Assembly (NCBI RefSeq): GCF_029210365.1
Contig: NZ_JARGES010000018.1
Span: forward strand, 310,001 to 374,000
Reading direction: 5' to 3'
Length of the DNA stretch: 64,000 nucleotides
Origin: Mesorhizobium sp. YIM 152430
Lineage (GTDB): Bacteria > Pseudomonadota > Alphaproteobacteria > Rhizobiales > Rhizobiaceae
Of the stretch, positions 54,214 to 62,578 are shown in pieces (positions within the stretch are counted from its first letter, which is position 1; every line of letters begins with the position of its first letter). Below the pieces are notes generated by a model that worked only from the letters and a program-made list of their open reading frames with translations, made no database searches and was not told the DNA's origin. The position numbers and the translations under genes are program-made.

Positions 54214-54780
54214 ATGCCCCAATCGGCCGACAGGCTAACTTTCCTGCGCGCATGGGTCGCCAACCCGCTGCGCGTCGGTGCCGCCATCCCCTCGAGCGCG
54301 CACCTCGCTGCACTGATCACCAGGCATGTTCACCCGGGGATCGGGCCGGTAATCGAATTTGGCCCTGGCACCGGGGTTTTCACGGAGGCGCTGATCCGCC
54401 GGGGCGTAATGCAAAATGAACTCACCCTGGTCGAGCTGGGCGAGGAGTTTGCTGACATTCTCGCGCAGCGCTACCCCGGGGCGATGATCGTGCGCGCCGA
54501 CGCTGCGCGTCTATCCATGAGCAATCTCCCCCAACCAAGGCTTCATGGAGCGGCCATCAGCGGACTGCCGCTGCTGGCAATGCCGGCTTCCAAAGTTCTG
54601 CGGATTCTTGCCGGCTCATTCAGGCTGCTGGAACCGAAAGCGGGCTTTTACCAATTCACATATGGATGGCGAAGCCCAATTCCCGAAAGCGTCCTTCGAC
54701 GTCTTGACTTGAAGGTTGAGATGATCGGAACGGAATTCCGCAACTTTCCACCCGCGTCTGTCTATCGGATCAGTCGTTGA
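54214..54780 (+). CDS. PmtA-like class I SAM methyltransferase (phospholipid N-methyltransferase family)
   Basis: A 188-residue SAM-dependent methyltransferase. It has FLRAWVANPLRVGAAIPSSAHLA at the N-terminus and SAM motif I as EFGPGTGVFTEAL (48-60), followed by TLVELGEEFADILAQRYP. The GAAIPSS and EFGPGTG pattern is that of PmtA-type phosphatidylethanolamine N-methyltransferases and related KsgA-like proteins. A role in modifying membrane lipids is likely but not certain. It is preceded by one of the MerR-type promoters, suggesting stress-inducible expression. Confidence 0.82.
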   Translation: MPQSADRLTFLRAWVANPLRVGAAIPSSAHLAALITRHVHPGIGPVIEFGPGTGVFTEALIRRGVMQNELTLVELGEEFADILAQRYPGAMIVRADAARLSMSNLPQPRLHGAAISGLPLLAMPASKVLRILAGSFRLLEPKAGFYQFTYGWRSPIPESVLRRLDLKVEMIGTEFRNFPPASVYRISR

Positions 54781-54863
54781 GGGTTGGCCAACCGGGCGCG
54801 AGCCATGCGACAATGGTGGGTCGAGCTCCGCATCTTAGTTCGCTGCGGTGAGCAAGATCGGAA

Positions 54864-54894
54864 TTGAACCTCAAGCAGGTCGAGGTCCTATAGT
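54864..54894 (+). promoter_or_regulatory. MerR-type promoter ahead of the DUF1624 gene
   Basis: TTGAAC (54864-54869) and TATAGT (54889-54894) are separated by exactly 19 bp. The box ACCTCAAGCAGGTCGAGGT spans 54868-54886. It has the best -10 of the set and lies 32 bp before the start codon. Confidence 0.82.
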
Positions 54895-54926
54895 CTGTCC
54901 CGTGGAACCTTAGATGAAGGCATTGC

Positions 54927-55655
54927 ATGACGAACTCCATGCGACTCTGGGCTATCGACGCCGTCCGCGGCGCTGCTATCGCCGGTGTGGTATTTTTCCA
55001 CTTCGTCTGGGATCTGGAGTTCACGGGCTTTATCGCCGGCGTCGCCAACCATCCGTTGTGGTTGGCCTTCGGACGTAGCCTTGCCGGCACTTTCATGATC
55101 CTTGTCGGTGTCGGTCTCGTATTGGCAGACAGGGCCGGCTTTCAGCCTTCCAGCTACTTCATACGCCTGGCAAAGATCGCCGCGTCGGCCGCTGCGATCA
55201 CGGTTGTGACGTGGTATGTCCTTCCGGGGACCTTCATCTACTTTGGCATCCTGCACGCGATTGCCGCCGCCACATTGATCGGTACGCTGTTTCTGCGGGC
55301 ACGCGCATGGACATGCCTCCTGGGTGGCATCGCCGTCTTCTCCATGCCGATGCTTTGGCGGTCAACGATCTTCGACACGCGCTGGCTGGCCTGGATCGGG
55401 TTCGCGGAGCAGGTGCCGCCAAGCAACGATTTCGTGCCGATCTTTCCGTGGGTCGGCCTGACGCTGATGGGCGTTGCCGTGGCAAAGTGGCTTCTGTCAG
55501 CTGACTTGAATACCAGCTTCGCGAACTTGCTCGCTGCCGGGAAGCCAGCACGTCTGCTCGTCTGGATGGGGCGGCACAGCCTCGCGATCTACCTCCTGCA
55601 CCAGCCCATCCTCCTCGGGATCATCGTGCCGCTGTCCTGGCTTGCACAACGATGA
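54927..55655 (+). CDS. DUF1624 (heparan-α-glucosaminide N-acetyltransferase-like) membrane protein
   Basis: A 242-residue protein with about seven hydrophobic helices. The DUF1624/acyltransferase-3-like start is WAIDAVRGAAIAGVVFFHFVWDLEF, with the conserved FHxxWD histidine, then FGRSLAGTFMILVGVGL and the C-terminal GRHSLAIYLLHQPILLGI, where the second conserved histidine lies. Family members acylate cell-envelope molecules. The substrate is unknown. It is driven by a MerR-type promoter and converges with the merR gene. Confidence 0.85.
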   Translation: MTNSMRLWAIDAVRGAAIAGVVFFHFVWDLEFTGFIAGVANHPLWLAFGRSLAGTFMILVGVGLVLADRAGFQPSSYFIRLAKIAASAAAITVVTWYVLPGTFIYFGILHAIAAATLIGTLFLRARAWTCLLGGIAVFSMPMLWRSTIFDTRWLAWIGFAEQVPPSNDFVPIFPWVGLTLMGVAVAKWLLSADLNTSFANLLAAGKPARLLVWMGRHSLAIYLLHQPILLGIIVPLSWLAQR

Positions 55656-55683
55656 AAGCTGCCCCCCCTTGCGCGAGCCTGGT

Positions 55684-56118
55684 TCAAGGATCGACGAGTT
55701 TGCCGTGAAGGTGACTGCTGTCCGCGAGGATCTCGATGACGCGACATTCGCTGATCCGGCCCGAAGCGCATTCGTGCATCATCTTCTTGAGCTCGACGCG
55801 CAGCAGTTTCAGGCTTGAGATGCGCCGCTCGACATCGTCGAGGCGCGCCTTTGCAATCGCGTCAGCGGCCTCGCATGATTGGTCGGGATCGTCCTGCAAT
55901 TTCAGCAGCGTGCGGATCGCATCCACCTCGAAGCCAAGTTCACGCGCATGGCGGATGAAGGAGAGGCGGCTGACGTCGGACCGGTCGTAGAAGCGCCGAT
56001 TGCCGTCGCTGCGCGCGATTCTCCCTAGCAAGCCGATATCCTCGTAGTAGCGGATTGTCGGCACCTTGACGCCGCTCTCTCTTGCTGCCTCGCCGATCGA
56101 GTAAGTCCTTGCGCCCAT
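55684..56118 (-). CDS. MerR-family transcriptional regulator, metal-sensing type
   Basis: A 144-residue MerR protein. The winged helix is at 4-70 (YSIGEAARESGVKVPTIRYYEDIGLLG, then RFYDRSDVSRLSFIRHARELGF). A dimerisation helix and a C-terminal effector region follow with cysteines in QSCEAAD, MHECASG and ISECRVIE. Cysteines in these places are typical of Zn, Cd, Pb or Hg sensors rather than drug sensors. It is the only MerR gene in the window and sits amid seven promoters with MerR-type 19-bp spacers, so it is the prime candidate regulator. The ATG at 56118 gives the family N-terminus, and an in-frame extension upstream is rejected. Confidence 0.88.
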   Translation of the reverse strand: MGARTYSIGEAARESGVKVPTIRYYEDIGLLGRIARSDGNRRFYDRSDVSRLSFIRHARELGFEVDAIRTLLKLQDDPDQSCEAADAIAKARLDDVERRISSLKLLRVELKKMMHECASGRISECRVIEILADSSHLHGKLVDP

Positions 56119-56158
56119 GGTCTTTGCGGTCCTCTTGTTTTTCGCCGATGTAGCACGG

Positions 56159-56174
56159 TTGAGATGATGCTCAA
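56159..56174 (-). promoter_or_regulatory. Inverted repeat in the merR promoter region
   Basis: The plus strand reads TTGAGATGATGCTCAA, a palindrome with TTGAG/CTCAA arms. Read on the minus strand, TTGAGC (56174-56169), a 16-bp spacer and TACATC form a plausible promoter for merR. It differs from the ACCTC/GAGGT boxes. Confidence 0.45.
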
Positions 56175-56255
56175 GGTGCCCGCCATCTCGCCTCCTGTGC
56201 TGGGGCCTCGATGTCATGGGGACAAATTTGTCGCATCTAGAAGTCTCGAAGGGTC

Positions 56256-56286
56256 TTGAAGCTCAAGCAGCGTGAGGTGTTACGGA
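56256..56286 (+). promoter_or_regulatory. MerR-type promoter ahead of cytochrome b
   Basis: TTGAAG (56256-56261), a 19-bp spacer and TACGGA (56281-56286). The box AGCTCAAGCAGCGTGAGGT spans 56260-56278 and resembles the DUF1624 box. The -10 is weak, as is usual for MerR-activated promoters. Confidence 0.7.
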
Positions 56287-56335
56287 CTCCGGATTGTACG
56301 ATCGGAGATCGACCGGATCAAAGGAGGGGAACAGA

Positions 56336-57637
56336 ATGTCGGGGTCGCCATCCAGATACGTCCCAAAGTCAGGTATTGGCCGCTGGGTCGATGCGCGCAT
56401 GCCGCTTCCGCGACTGATCCATGATTCCTTCGTATCCTATCCTGTTCCACGCAATCTGAACTACGCCTATACGTTCGGCGGCATTCTGACACTGATGCTG
56501 GTCCTCCAGATAGCGACCGGAATCGTGCTGGCGATGCACTACTCGGCGAGCACCGCAACGGCGTTCGATTCGGTCGAGAAGATCATGCGTGACGTCAATT
56601 CAGGTTGGCTCCTGCGATATCTGCATTCCAACGGAGCTTCATTCTTCTTCATCGCCGTCTATCTCCACATCTTTCGCGGACTGTACTACGGCTCTTACAA
56701 GGCTCCTCGCGAGCTGCTTTGGATCCTTGGGTGCATCATCTACCTCCTGATGATGGCTACTGGCTTCATGGGCTACGTCCTCCCATGGGGGCAGATGAGC
56801 TTCTGGGGCGCGACGGTGATCACCGGATTTTTTACGGCCATCCCCTTGGTCGGGGAGTGGCTCCAGCAGCTTCTGCTTGGCGGTTTTGCGGTCGACAGTC
56901 CGACGCTGAACAGGTTCTTTGCACTTCACTACCTGCTGCCCTTCATGATTGCGGGCGTGGTCGTCCTGCATGTCTGGGCGCTGCACGTCACCGGACAGAC
57001 CAACCCCACAGGCATAGAGGTCAAGCACAAGACGGACACGTTGCCCTTCACGCCTTATGCGACCACGAAAGACGCGGTCGGCATGGTGATCTTCCTGATC
57101 GTGTTCGCATACTTCGTCTTCTATATTCCGAACTATCTGGGCCATGCGGACAATTACGTGCAGGCCGATCCGCTCAGGACGCCCGCGAAGATCGTTCCCG
57201 AATGGTATTTCCTGCCGTTCTACGCGATCCTGAGAGCGGTCACTTTCAACATCGGGCCTATCGACGCAAAGCTCGGCGGCGTGCTTGCGATGTTCGGCGC
57301 TATTGCGGTGCTGTTCTTCGTGCCTTGGCTCGACACGTCAAAGGTTCGCTCGGCGGTCTATCGCCCCTGGTACAAGTTGTTCTTCTGGCTTTTCGCAGCC
57401 AACGCCCTTTTCCTCGGGTGGCTGGGAGCGAAGCCTGCGGAAGGCATCTACATACCGTTGATGCAGGTCTCTTCGCTGTTCTATTTCGGCTTCTTTCTGA
57501 TCGTTATGCCGCTGCTGGGACTTCTCGAGACGCCTCGTCGCGTTCCCAACTCGATCACCGAGGCGGTGCTTGGTAAGGAACCCGGCAATGCGATCAGCGA
57601 GCCGGAAAAGATCAAGCAGGTGCAGAGGGCCAGTTGA
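56336..57637 (+). CDS. petB: Cytochrome b of a bc1-type complex (solitary copy)
   Basis: A 433-residue full-length cytochrome b. Heme ligand pairs are His97/His111 (YLHSNG, YLHIFRG) and His198/His212 (ALHYLL, VLHVWA), both spaced 14 apart. The Qo-site motif PEWYF is present ([11 protein letters not shown]). The ATG at 56336 has AGGAGG upstream. Normally it is flanked by the Rieske protein and cytochrome c1 genes, but here neither is adjacent. It may be a second copy that swaps into the bc1 complex, or part of another complex. A MerR-type promoter precedes it. Confidence 0.92.
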   Translation: MSGSPSRYVPKSGIGRWVDARMPLPRLIHDSFVSYPVPRNLNYAYTFGGILTLMLVLQIATGIVLAMHYSASTATAFDSVEKIMRDVNSGWLLRYLHSNGASFFFIAVYLHIFRGLYYGSYKAPRELLWILGCIIYLLMMATGFMGYVLPWGQMSFWGATVITGFFTAIPLVGEWLQQLLLGGFAVDSPTLNRFFALHYLLPFMIAGVVVLHVWALHVTGQTNPTGIEVKHKTDTLPFTPYATTKDAVGMVIFLIVFAYFVFYIPNYLGHADNYVQADPLRTPAKIVPEWYFLPFYAILRAVTFNIGPIDAKLGGVLAMFGAIAVLFFVPWLDTSKVRSAVYRPWYKLFFWLFAANALFLGWLGAKPAEGIYIPLMQVSSLFYFGFFLIVMPLLGLLETPRRVPNSITEAVLGKEPGNAISEPEKIKQVQRAS

Positions 57638-57861
57638 GTTTTCAGACATTTGCTGTTGGCGCTTCCAAAGAACTGTTCCGACGGTTCCTCACATAGTCTG
57701 CTGAGGGGCCGGCTCGACGTAACAACACCCAAGATGAGTTGTGTGCAGTTTTGTGCTATCGCGGTTGGCTTGTTTGAAATGTTTGTTGGCGGGAGGAGTT
57801 GCTATTGTTAAATAGTGTTCCTGCGATCGTCGCGGTTTTTGGGCGCGCTTGGGTGGGGTAG

Positions 57862-59505
57862 GTGGGCGAGAAACCTGTAAGCATAAGGCTTGCTCCAGAT
57901 TTTTCCTTCGTGGAAATGCCGGGCGGCAAACGGATTTCATTCACGCGCTCCGAGAAGCGGGCGCTCGCGGTGTTGGTGCGGCATCCGAACAGAATCCTGA
58001 CCCGCGATCAGATTCTGGATGCGGTCACAGGGTCAGGCTCCGACAATGGCGACCGGAACATCGATTTCCTGGTCAATCGGTTGCGCCGCAAGCTTTCGGA
58101 CAACGCCCGCGAGCCGCGATTCATCGCGACGCGCTATGGGGAAGGCTATGTCTGGATCGGTGGCGCTCCGAGCGTCGATGCCAACTACGCGGCCGCCTAT
58201 CTCATAGTAGGCCCGCTCAAGGGAATCGACAATCTCGACGACCGCCGCGCCCTTGCCGAGAGGTTCGCGTCACATCTGCACGGAGCGTTCCGATCCGAAT
58301 TACCACCCGAACGGCGAGTTATGCTTGCGCCGGATTGCCCGCCTGCACCCGACTTCACCGATACTATGCCTACCCTTTCGGTTGAGTTGACATTCTTCGA
58401 GGAACGCGGTGCGGTGAATTGCGTCGCCACGACGCGGCAATTTCGCTCAGGCCGGATATTGGCGGTTCGCCGCGTCATGGTGCCAGATGACGATCCAGCG
58501 CATTCCATACGATCCGCCGCCGAGGTGACAAGGCTCCTTCTAGCGGAGACCTGGCGGTCATTGGCCACGTATGTCGGGGATGATCTCCCGCTGCCGGTGC
58601 TGATGCAATCGGCCTCAACCCATCTGGAACTCGGCCCCGGCGTGCCGACCGACAGCGACGGGCATCTTCAGAAACTGGTGTCGCTGCACGAGAGCCGGGT
58701 CGTGGCTGCATGGAAGGAGAACGAGGTTCGGCTCAGGCATCTGCGGAAGGACAGCCCAGACGATGCGTCCCTCAAGGTGATGTATGCCACGCACATACAT
58801 TCGAAGTACATCCAGTTCGGCTACAATCTGTTTCAGAACGGCATCGACGACCGGCCCCAGGACGAGAACGACATCGAGGCGCTGGTTCTCGAGGCGCTGC
58901 CTCATATCCAGTCCCAGCCGGAATACGCCATTATGGCGGCCAAGCTGCTTCATTTCCTTCAGCGCGGCTATTTCGACCTCGCACGCGAGTTATCCGAGGA
59001 AGCCTACGCTTCCAGCGTATCGGCGGCCGGATCGCTGGCGATCGTCGGCCAGTTCCGGGCGTTCGCGGGCGAAACCGAGGCTGCGCTGCGCTGCATCGAT
59101 CAGGCGCTGAATCTCGTGCCTCCGGGCTCGAAGACGCATTTCTACACCCTCACCCTCAAGCTTCAGGCGTTGCGCGCGGTGTCGGACTACGAGCGCCTCC
59201 ACGAAGCCAAGCGGCAGCTCTACCGCATGTCCGCCGCCCTTATGTTTCTGTACGAGCCGCTGTTTTCGCATCCCGAGAAGCTTTCACTTCGGGCCAAAGC
59301 GGTGACGATGACGCTTTCGCGCGGAAAGGCGGCGGCGCTGCTGAAGTGGCAGAGCTACGTATCGGCCCGGCTGTTCAGCGATCCGGCGCACAGGGAAAAT
59401 GACATTCGCACCCTGTTGACGCTTGTCGTTCGGCGCTTCGGAAAGGCGGCTGTTCCCGATGAGCTTGTCGTGACGCATCCGCGCCTGCCCGACCGCTTTG
59501 CTTGA
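57862..59505 (+). CDS. Winged-helix (OmpR-type) transcriptional regulator with long helical-repeat C-terminus
   Basis: A 547-residue protein starting at GTG. Residues 10-105 form an OmpR/PhoB-type winged helix (FTRSEKRALAVLVRHPNRILTRDQILDAV, NIDFLVNRLRRKLSDN, FIATRYGEGYVWIG) without a receiver domain. The remainder has a middle domain (about 115-240) and a TPR-like helical region (about 310-500). The layout is like HilA/CadC-type regulators, but without a membrane helix. The effector is unknown. The upstream 224-bp AT-rich gap (57638-57861) probably holds its promoter. Confidence 0.8.
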   Translation: MGEKPVSIRLAPDFSFVEMPGGKRISFTRSEKRALAVLVRHPNRILTRDQILDAVTGSGSDNGDRNIDFLVNRLRRKLSDNAREPRFIATRYGEGYVWIGGAPSVDANYAAAYLIVGPLKGIDNLDDRRALAERFASHLHGAFRSELPPERRVMLAPDCPPAPDFTDTMPTLSVELTFFEERGAVNCVATTRQFRSGRILAVRRVMVPDDDPAHSIRSAAEVTRLLLAETWRSLATYVGDDLPLPVLMQSASTHLELGPGVPTDSDGHLQKLVSLHESRVVAAWKENEVRLRHLRKDSPDDASLKVMYATHIHSKYIQFGYNLFQNGIDDRPQDENDIEALVLEALPHIQSQPEYAIMAAKLLHFLQRGYFDLARELSEEAYASSVSAAGSLAIVGQFRAFAGETEAALRCIDQALNLVPPGSKTHFYTLTLKLQALRAVSDYERLHEAKRQLYRMSAALMFLYEPLFSHPEKLSLRAKAVTMTLSRGKAAALLKWQSYVSARLFSDPAHRENDIRTLLTLVVRRFGKAAVPDELVVTHPRLPDRFA

Positions 59506-59679
59506 GGCGGCAGAGCCGGCGTCCGCGCCCATCCTTATGTGGATCCACATCACGCTCCGAGTGAGAGCGGGAAAACAGAACACAAAAAGAAGGCGCACCG
59601 AGCTTCGCGGCACGCCTTTAAGTGGGCATGTTTTATCCCGCCGTCCGACGACTGCAGGATGTGACTTCGGTGACGCAGA

Positions 59680-59937
59680 CTACCGAAGACCTTCGAGATT
59701 CGGATCGAGGCGTGCGGCCGAGCCCCTGCCCCTGCCCGCACGCGTCAGATCGATGCCAGCATCCAACAACTGACGGTCGCTCAAGGAAGCCAAATAGCGC
59801 CTGTGCCATGCACGCAGCGGAGCTTTCCACAATCTTACAAGCAGCCTGTAGAGCCAGATGTCCCTCCCGTGACTGACCGCCGCGACACGCGTGCCCGCAT
59901 CCTGGGCAACAAATTCAAACTTCTGCTCCTCCAACAT
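59680..59937 (-). CDS. DUF1127 (YjiS-like) small protein
   Basis: An 85-residue protein with a DUF1127 domain at about 35-70 (WKAPLRAWHRRYLASLSDRQLLDAGIDL), the arginine-rich YjiS-like helix-turn pattern. In alphaproteobacteria short DUF1127 proteins affect RNA turnover, phosphate and C1-stress responses. This is one of the longer forms. The start at 59937 has GGTGGGG upstream, and the frame is open for another 20 codons. The gaps on either side (59506-59679 and 59938-60198) have no supported gene. Confidence 0.7.
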   Translation of the reverse strand: MLEEQKFEFVAQDAGTRVAAVSHGRDIWLYRLLVRLWKAPLRAWHRRYLASLSDRQLLDAGIDLTRAGRGRGSAARLDPNLEGLR

Positions 59938-60198
59938 GACCCCACCCATCGTTACCCCAAGTTTCAAGCGGAGACTGTTAGAGGCCAATTGTTGCACGAC
60001 TATTTGAAGTTCGCTCTCTCGTTAGCCGCACAATTCCTAGGTTCCGCTAGCCGAGGCCGAATACTGCTTCTGCGCCGAGAGAGCGAGAGGCAGGCGGCGC
60101 GAGGCAAAAATCCAACACCATGTCGCAAACCATGAGGAGCCCCTCGAAAAGACGTCTAGCGGAAATGGCCCAGAAGTTTTCCGACCTGCAAAATTCGC

Positions 60199-60229
60199 TT
60201 GCTCCTCTAGCGGCTAGAGGATGCAGTCT
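60199..60229 (+). promoter_or_regulatory. MerR-type promoter ahead of the HXXEE-CDF gene pair
   Basis: TTGCTC (60199-60204), a 19-bp spacer and CAGTCT (60224-60229). The box TCCTCTAGCGGCTAGAGGA (60203-60221) is a perfect palindrome, CCTCTAG-CGG-CTAGAGG. It closely resembles the CadR/PbrR-type operators of metal-efflux genes, and the second gene downstream is a metal exporter. Confidence 0.82.
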
Positions 60230-60416
60230 TAATCAAGTCAGGATCAGGTGAGCCGCCGATGTTCCGCGAAACCACATTCAGAAAGCAGCAGACCGGAGGC
60301 CCTTGCGCGCTTCCGACCGATGCCGCGTTGTCACACACTTTCAAGGCCCGCGGGGCGAACAAGCCCGATCAGGCTTTAGTCCTCCGAGCCTCAACATCCG
60401 CGTTGCGGGGTCGGCC

Positions 60417-60965
60417 ATGACCAGCAATCCCACGACCGTCACAGCGGCATTCCTTTTCACCGTTGCGGTTCTCGTTCTTGGCTATTCCGCCTTCGGCTTC
60501 TGGACGATGCTGATCTTCACCTCCGGATTCCTCGGCGGGTTCGTGCTGTGGCTGATCTTTCCGACAACCCCGTCCTTCACCGCGATCAGGACCCCGTACT
60601 TTCTTGCACTAGCGCTCTTCGCCCTTCACCGCATCGAAGAATACTCGATGGGCTTCTTCGAGAGGCTGGCGGAGATTACCGGCATAGTGACGCCCGAAGC
60701 CGCTTCCTGGCAGGTGATCCTGCTGGTCCTGCTGTCCGTTGGAGCGTGGCTGCTGATGCCCGTCCTGGTCAGCCGCGGGTACAGTTTCGGCACCTATCTC
60801 GCCTGGACCTTATTCGCTGCCATGGGCATCACGGAGCTCGCGCACTTTATCGTCTTCCCATGGTTTACCCCAGAGCCTTTTGCCTATTTTCCCGGCATGG
60901 CGACCGTCGTGCTGCTCGCGCCTGTAGCGTGGTGGGGCATGTGGCGTCTTTCCAAAGGAGCTTGA
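60417..60965 (+). CDS. HXXEE-domain membrane protein (intact)
   Basis: A 182-residue protein with about five or six hydrophobic helices and the family motif HRIEE (His71, Glu74, Glu75) in FALHRIEEYSMGFFE. A second conserved H/E patch is GITELAHFIVFPWF. HXXEE proteins are of unknown function, and the buried His/Glu residues suggest a metal or catalytic site. The start at 60417 gives a hydrophobic N-terminus. It stops 1 bp before the CDF exporter start, so it is co-translated with a metal transporter. It is the intact counterpart of the broken gene at 51011. Confidence 0.82.
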   Translation: MTSNPTTVTAAFLFTVAVLVLGYSAFGFWTMLIFTSGFLGGFVLWLIFPTTPSFTAIRTPYFLALALFALHRIEEYSMGFFERLAEITGIVTPEAASWQVILLVLLSVGAWLLMPVLVSRGYSFGTYLAWTLFAAMGITELAHFIVFPWFTPEPFAYFPGMATVVLLAPVAWWGMWRLSKGA

Positions 60966-60966
60966 T

Positions 60967-61908
60967 GTGACCGGCAATCCAGAGATCTCGAAGACGGGCC
61001 ATGAAGGGCACGCGCACGAGGAGGGCCACGATCACGCACAGGTCGTGACCGCTTCGAACGAGCGGCGCATCCGATTCGTACTAATCTTCACGGCAAGCTA
61101 CGCCATCGTGCAGGCGATCGGCGGCTGGTACTCAGGCTCGCTCGCGCTAATCGCGGATGCGGGCCACATGGTCTCCGACGCGGCCGCGCTGCTGCTCGCC
61201 CTGATCGCCTATCGCATCGCTCGGCGCGCGGCGGACTCCCAACGCACCTACGGTTTCCACCGGGTAAGGGTACTGGCGGCGCTCGCCAACGGCGCGACGT
61301 TGCTCCTGCTCGTGGCCTGGATCGCGTGGGAGGCCGTGCAGCGCATCAACGCGCCGGTGGAGATTCTGGCGGGCCCGATGCTGATCGTCGCGGTGATCGG
61401 CCTGGGCGTGAACGTCGCCGGCGCCTGGATCCTCTGGTCGGGCAACAAGGGCGACAGCAATCTCAGGGGCGCCTTCCTGCACGTCATCGGCGACCTGCTC
61501 GGCTCCGTCGGCGCGATCGCTGCGGCGATCGGGATCATGCTGACCGGATGGACGATACTCGACCCCATCCTGTCCGTGCTGGTGGCGGGGCTCGTCGTCA
61601 GATCCGCATGGAGCCTGGTCTCGGATTCGATCCGCGTCCTGCTGCAAGCTGTTCCGCGTGGTGTGGACGCGATCGAAGCGGAGCGCGGGCTCGCCGGCGT
61701 ACCGGGCATCGCCGAGGCCGGGCACTTTCATGCCTGGACGCTGACGGACGAGACGAGCGTCGCCACAGTCCATGTCAGCCCGGCGACCGGAACGGATCCG
61801 CTCAGCCTCCCGCCGCTCGTCTCGGCCTGGCTCAAGGAGCGCTATGCGATCGACCACGTCACCGTGCAGGTCGACCCACGGGGCGAACTCAAATCCAATC
61901 ATGAGTGA
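60967..61908 (+). CDS. CDF-family divalent cation efflux transporter (CzcD/ZitB-like)
   Basis: A 313-residue cation diffusion facilitator starting at GTG. It has a histidine-rich cytoplasmic N-terminus (HEGHAHEEGHDH), six helices with metal-site motifs ALIADAGHMVSDAAAL and AFLHVIGDLLGSVGA (the HxxxD pairs of a Zn/Cd-type site), and a short cytoplasmic C-terminal domain (AGHFHAWTL...VTVQVD). It exports Zn2+, Cd2+ or Co2+ in exchange for protons. It is co-transcribed with the HXXEE gene from a MerR-type promoter. Confidence 0.92.
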   Translation: MTGNPEISKTGHEGHAHEEGHDHAQVVTASNERRIRFVLIFTASYAIVQAIGGWYSGSLALIADAGHMVSDAAALLLALIAYRIARRAADSQRTYGFHRVRVLAALANGATLLLLVAWIAWEAVQRINAPVEILAGPMLIVAVIGLGVNVAGAWILWSGNKGDSNLRGAFLHVIGDLLGSVGAIAAAIGIMLTGWTILDPILSVLVAGLVVRSAWSLVSDSIRVLLQAVPRGVDAIEAERGLAGVPGIAEAGHFHAWTLTDETSVATVHVSPATGTDPLSLPPLVSAWLKERYAIDHVTVQVDPRGELKSNHE

Positions 61909-61930
61909 TCCGGCCCCACAGCCGGATGGC

Positions 61931-62578
61931 TCATCCGCTCTCGCGAGCGGATCGCACTTCGGCGGAGACAAGATCAATCAGCTGCTGCGGCCCGAAGGAC
62001 TGAAGGCTCTTGCCGTTTACGAAGAATGTCGGCGTCTGTCTGACCCCCAAAGCGTCGACATCGCTGGTATCCTGCCGCAGCACAGCCGCGACCTCGGCCG
62101 TGGTTGCGTCTTCGCGCGCGCGCTCGAGGTCGAGGCCTGCTGCGGCGGCGGCCTGCCAGGCGCGGTCGAGGTTCGGGTTGCCATGAATTGCCCACTCCGG
62201 CTGCGCGTCAAGAAGTGCTTCGAGCACCGGGACGAAGAGGTCCTGCCGTCGTGCCGCCTCGATGATCCCGACCGCCTGATCCGACCCGTCGTGGAAGGCC
62301 GCGTACCGGAACACGACCCTGACGTCATCGGGATACTGCGCAAGGATGTTCTTCACGAGGGGATGGAAGGCCCGGCAGGCTTCACAGGAGGGATCGAAGA
62401 ACTCCACGATCGTCACAGGAGCATCCGGTGGCCCCATAACGGGAGAATGCTCCCGCACGAGAGCTTCGGCGCCGGACGGATCGAGGCTGCGCGCGCGGTT
62501 GTAGTAGAGCGCTGACGCCCCGAAGATTGCTCCTGCGACCAATCCAACGGATAGGATGGTCACCTGTCGACGGTTCAT
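61931..62578 (-). CDS. DsbA-family thiol:disulfide oxidoreductase
   Basis: A 215-residue membrane-anchored protein. A single helix lies at about 8-26 (ILSVGLVAGAIFGASALYY), followed by a DsbA-like thioredoxin fold with a CEAC active site (Cys65, Cys68 in FFDPSCEACRAFHP) and the cis-proline loop QTPTFFVNGK. It resembles the BdbD type. It overlaps the DsbB-like gene start by 4 bp, forming an oxidising pair. It probably assists disulfides in periplasmic copper/cytochrome proteins. Confidence 0.9.
   Translation of the reverse strand: MNRRQVTILSVGLVAGAIFGASALYYNRARSLDPSGAEALVREHSPVMGPPDAPVTIVEFFDPSCEACRAFHPLVKNILAQYPDDVRVVFRYAAFHDGSDQAVGIIEAARRQDLFVPVLEALLDAQPEWAIHGNPNLDRAWQAAAAAGLDLERAREDATTAEVAAVLRQDTSDVDALGVRQTPTFFVNGKSLQSFGPQQLIDLVSAEVRSARESG

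Noticed and set aside
59537-59550. A 14-bp perfect palindrome (ATGTGGATCCACAT) as an operator
   Set aside because: It lies just after the stop of the winged-helix regulator with no promoter nearby. One palindrome alone is weak evidence.
60035-60061. A MerR-type box ahead of the DUF1127 gene (minus strand)
   Set aside because: The left arm GCCTC is present but the right arm does not match GAGGT, and the -35 and -10 are poor.
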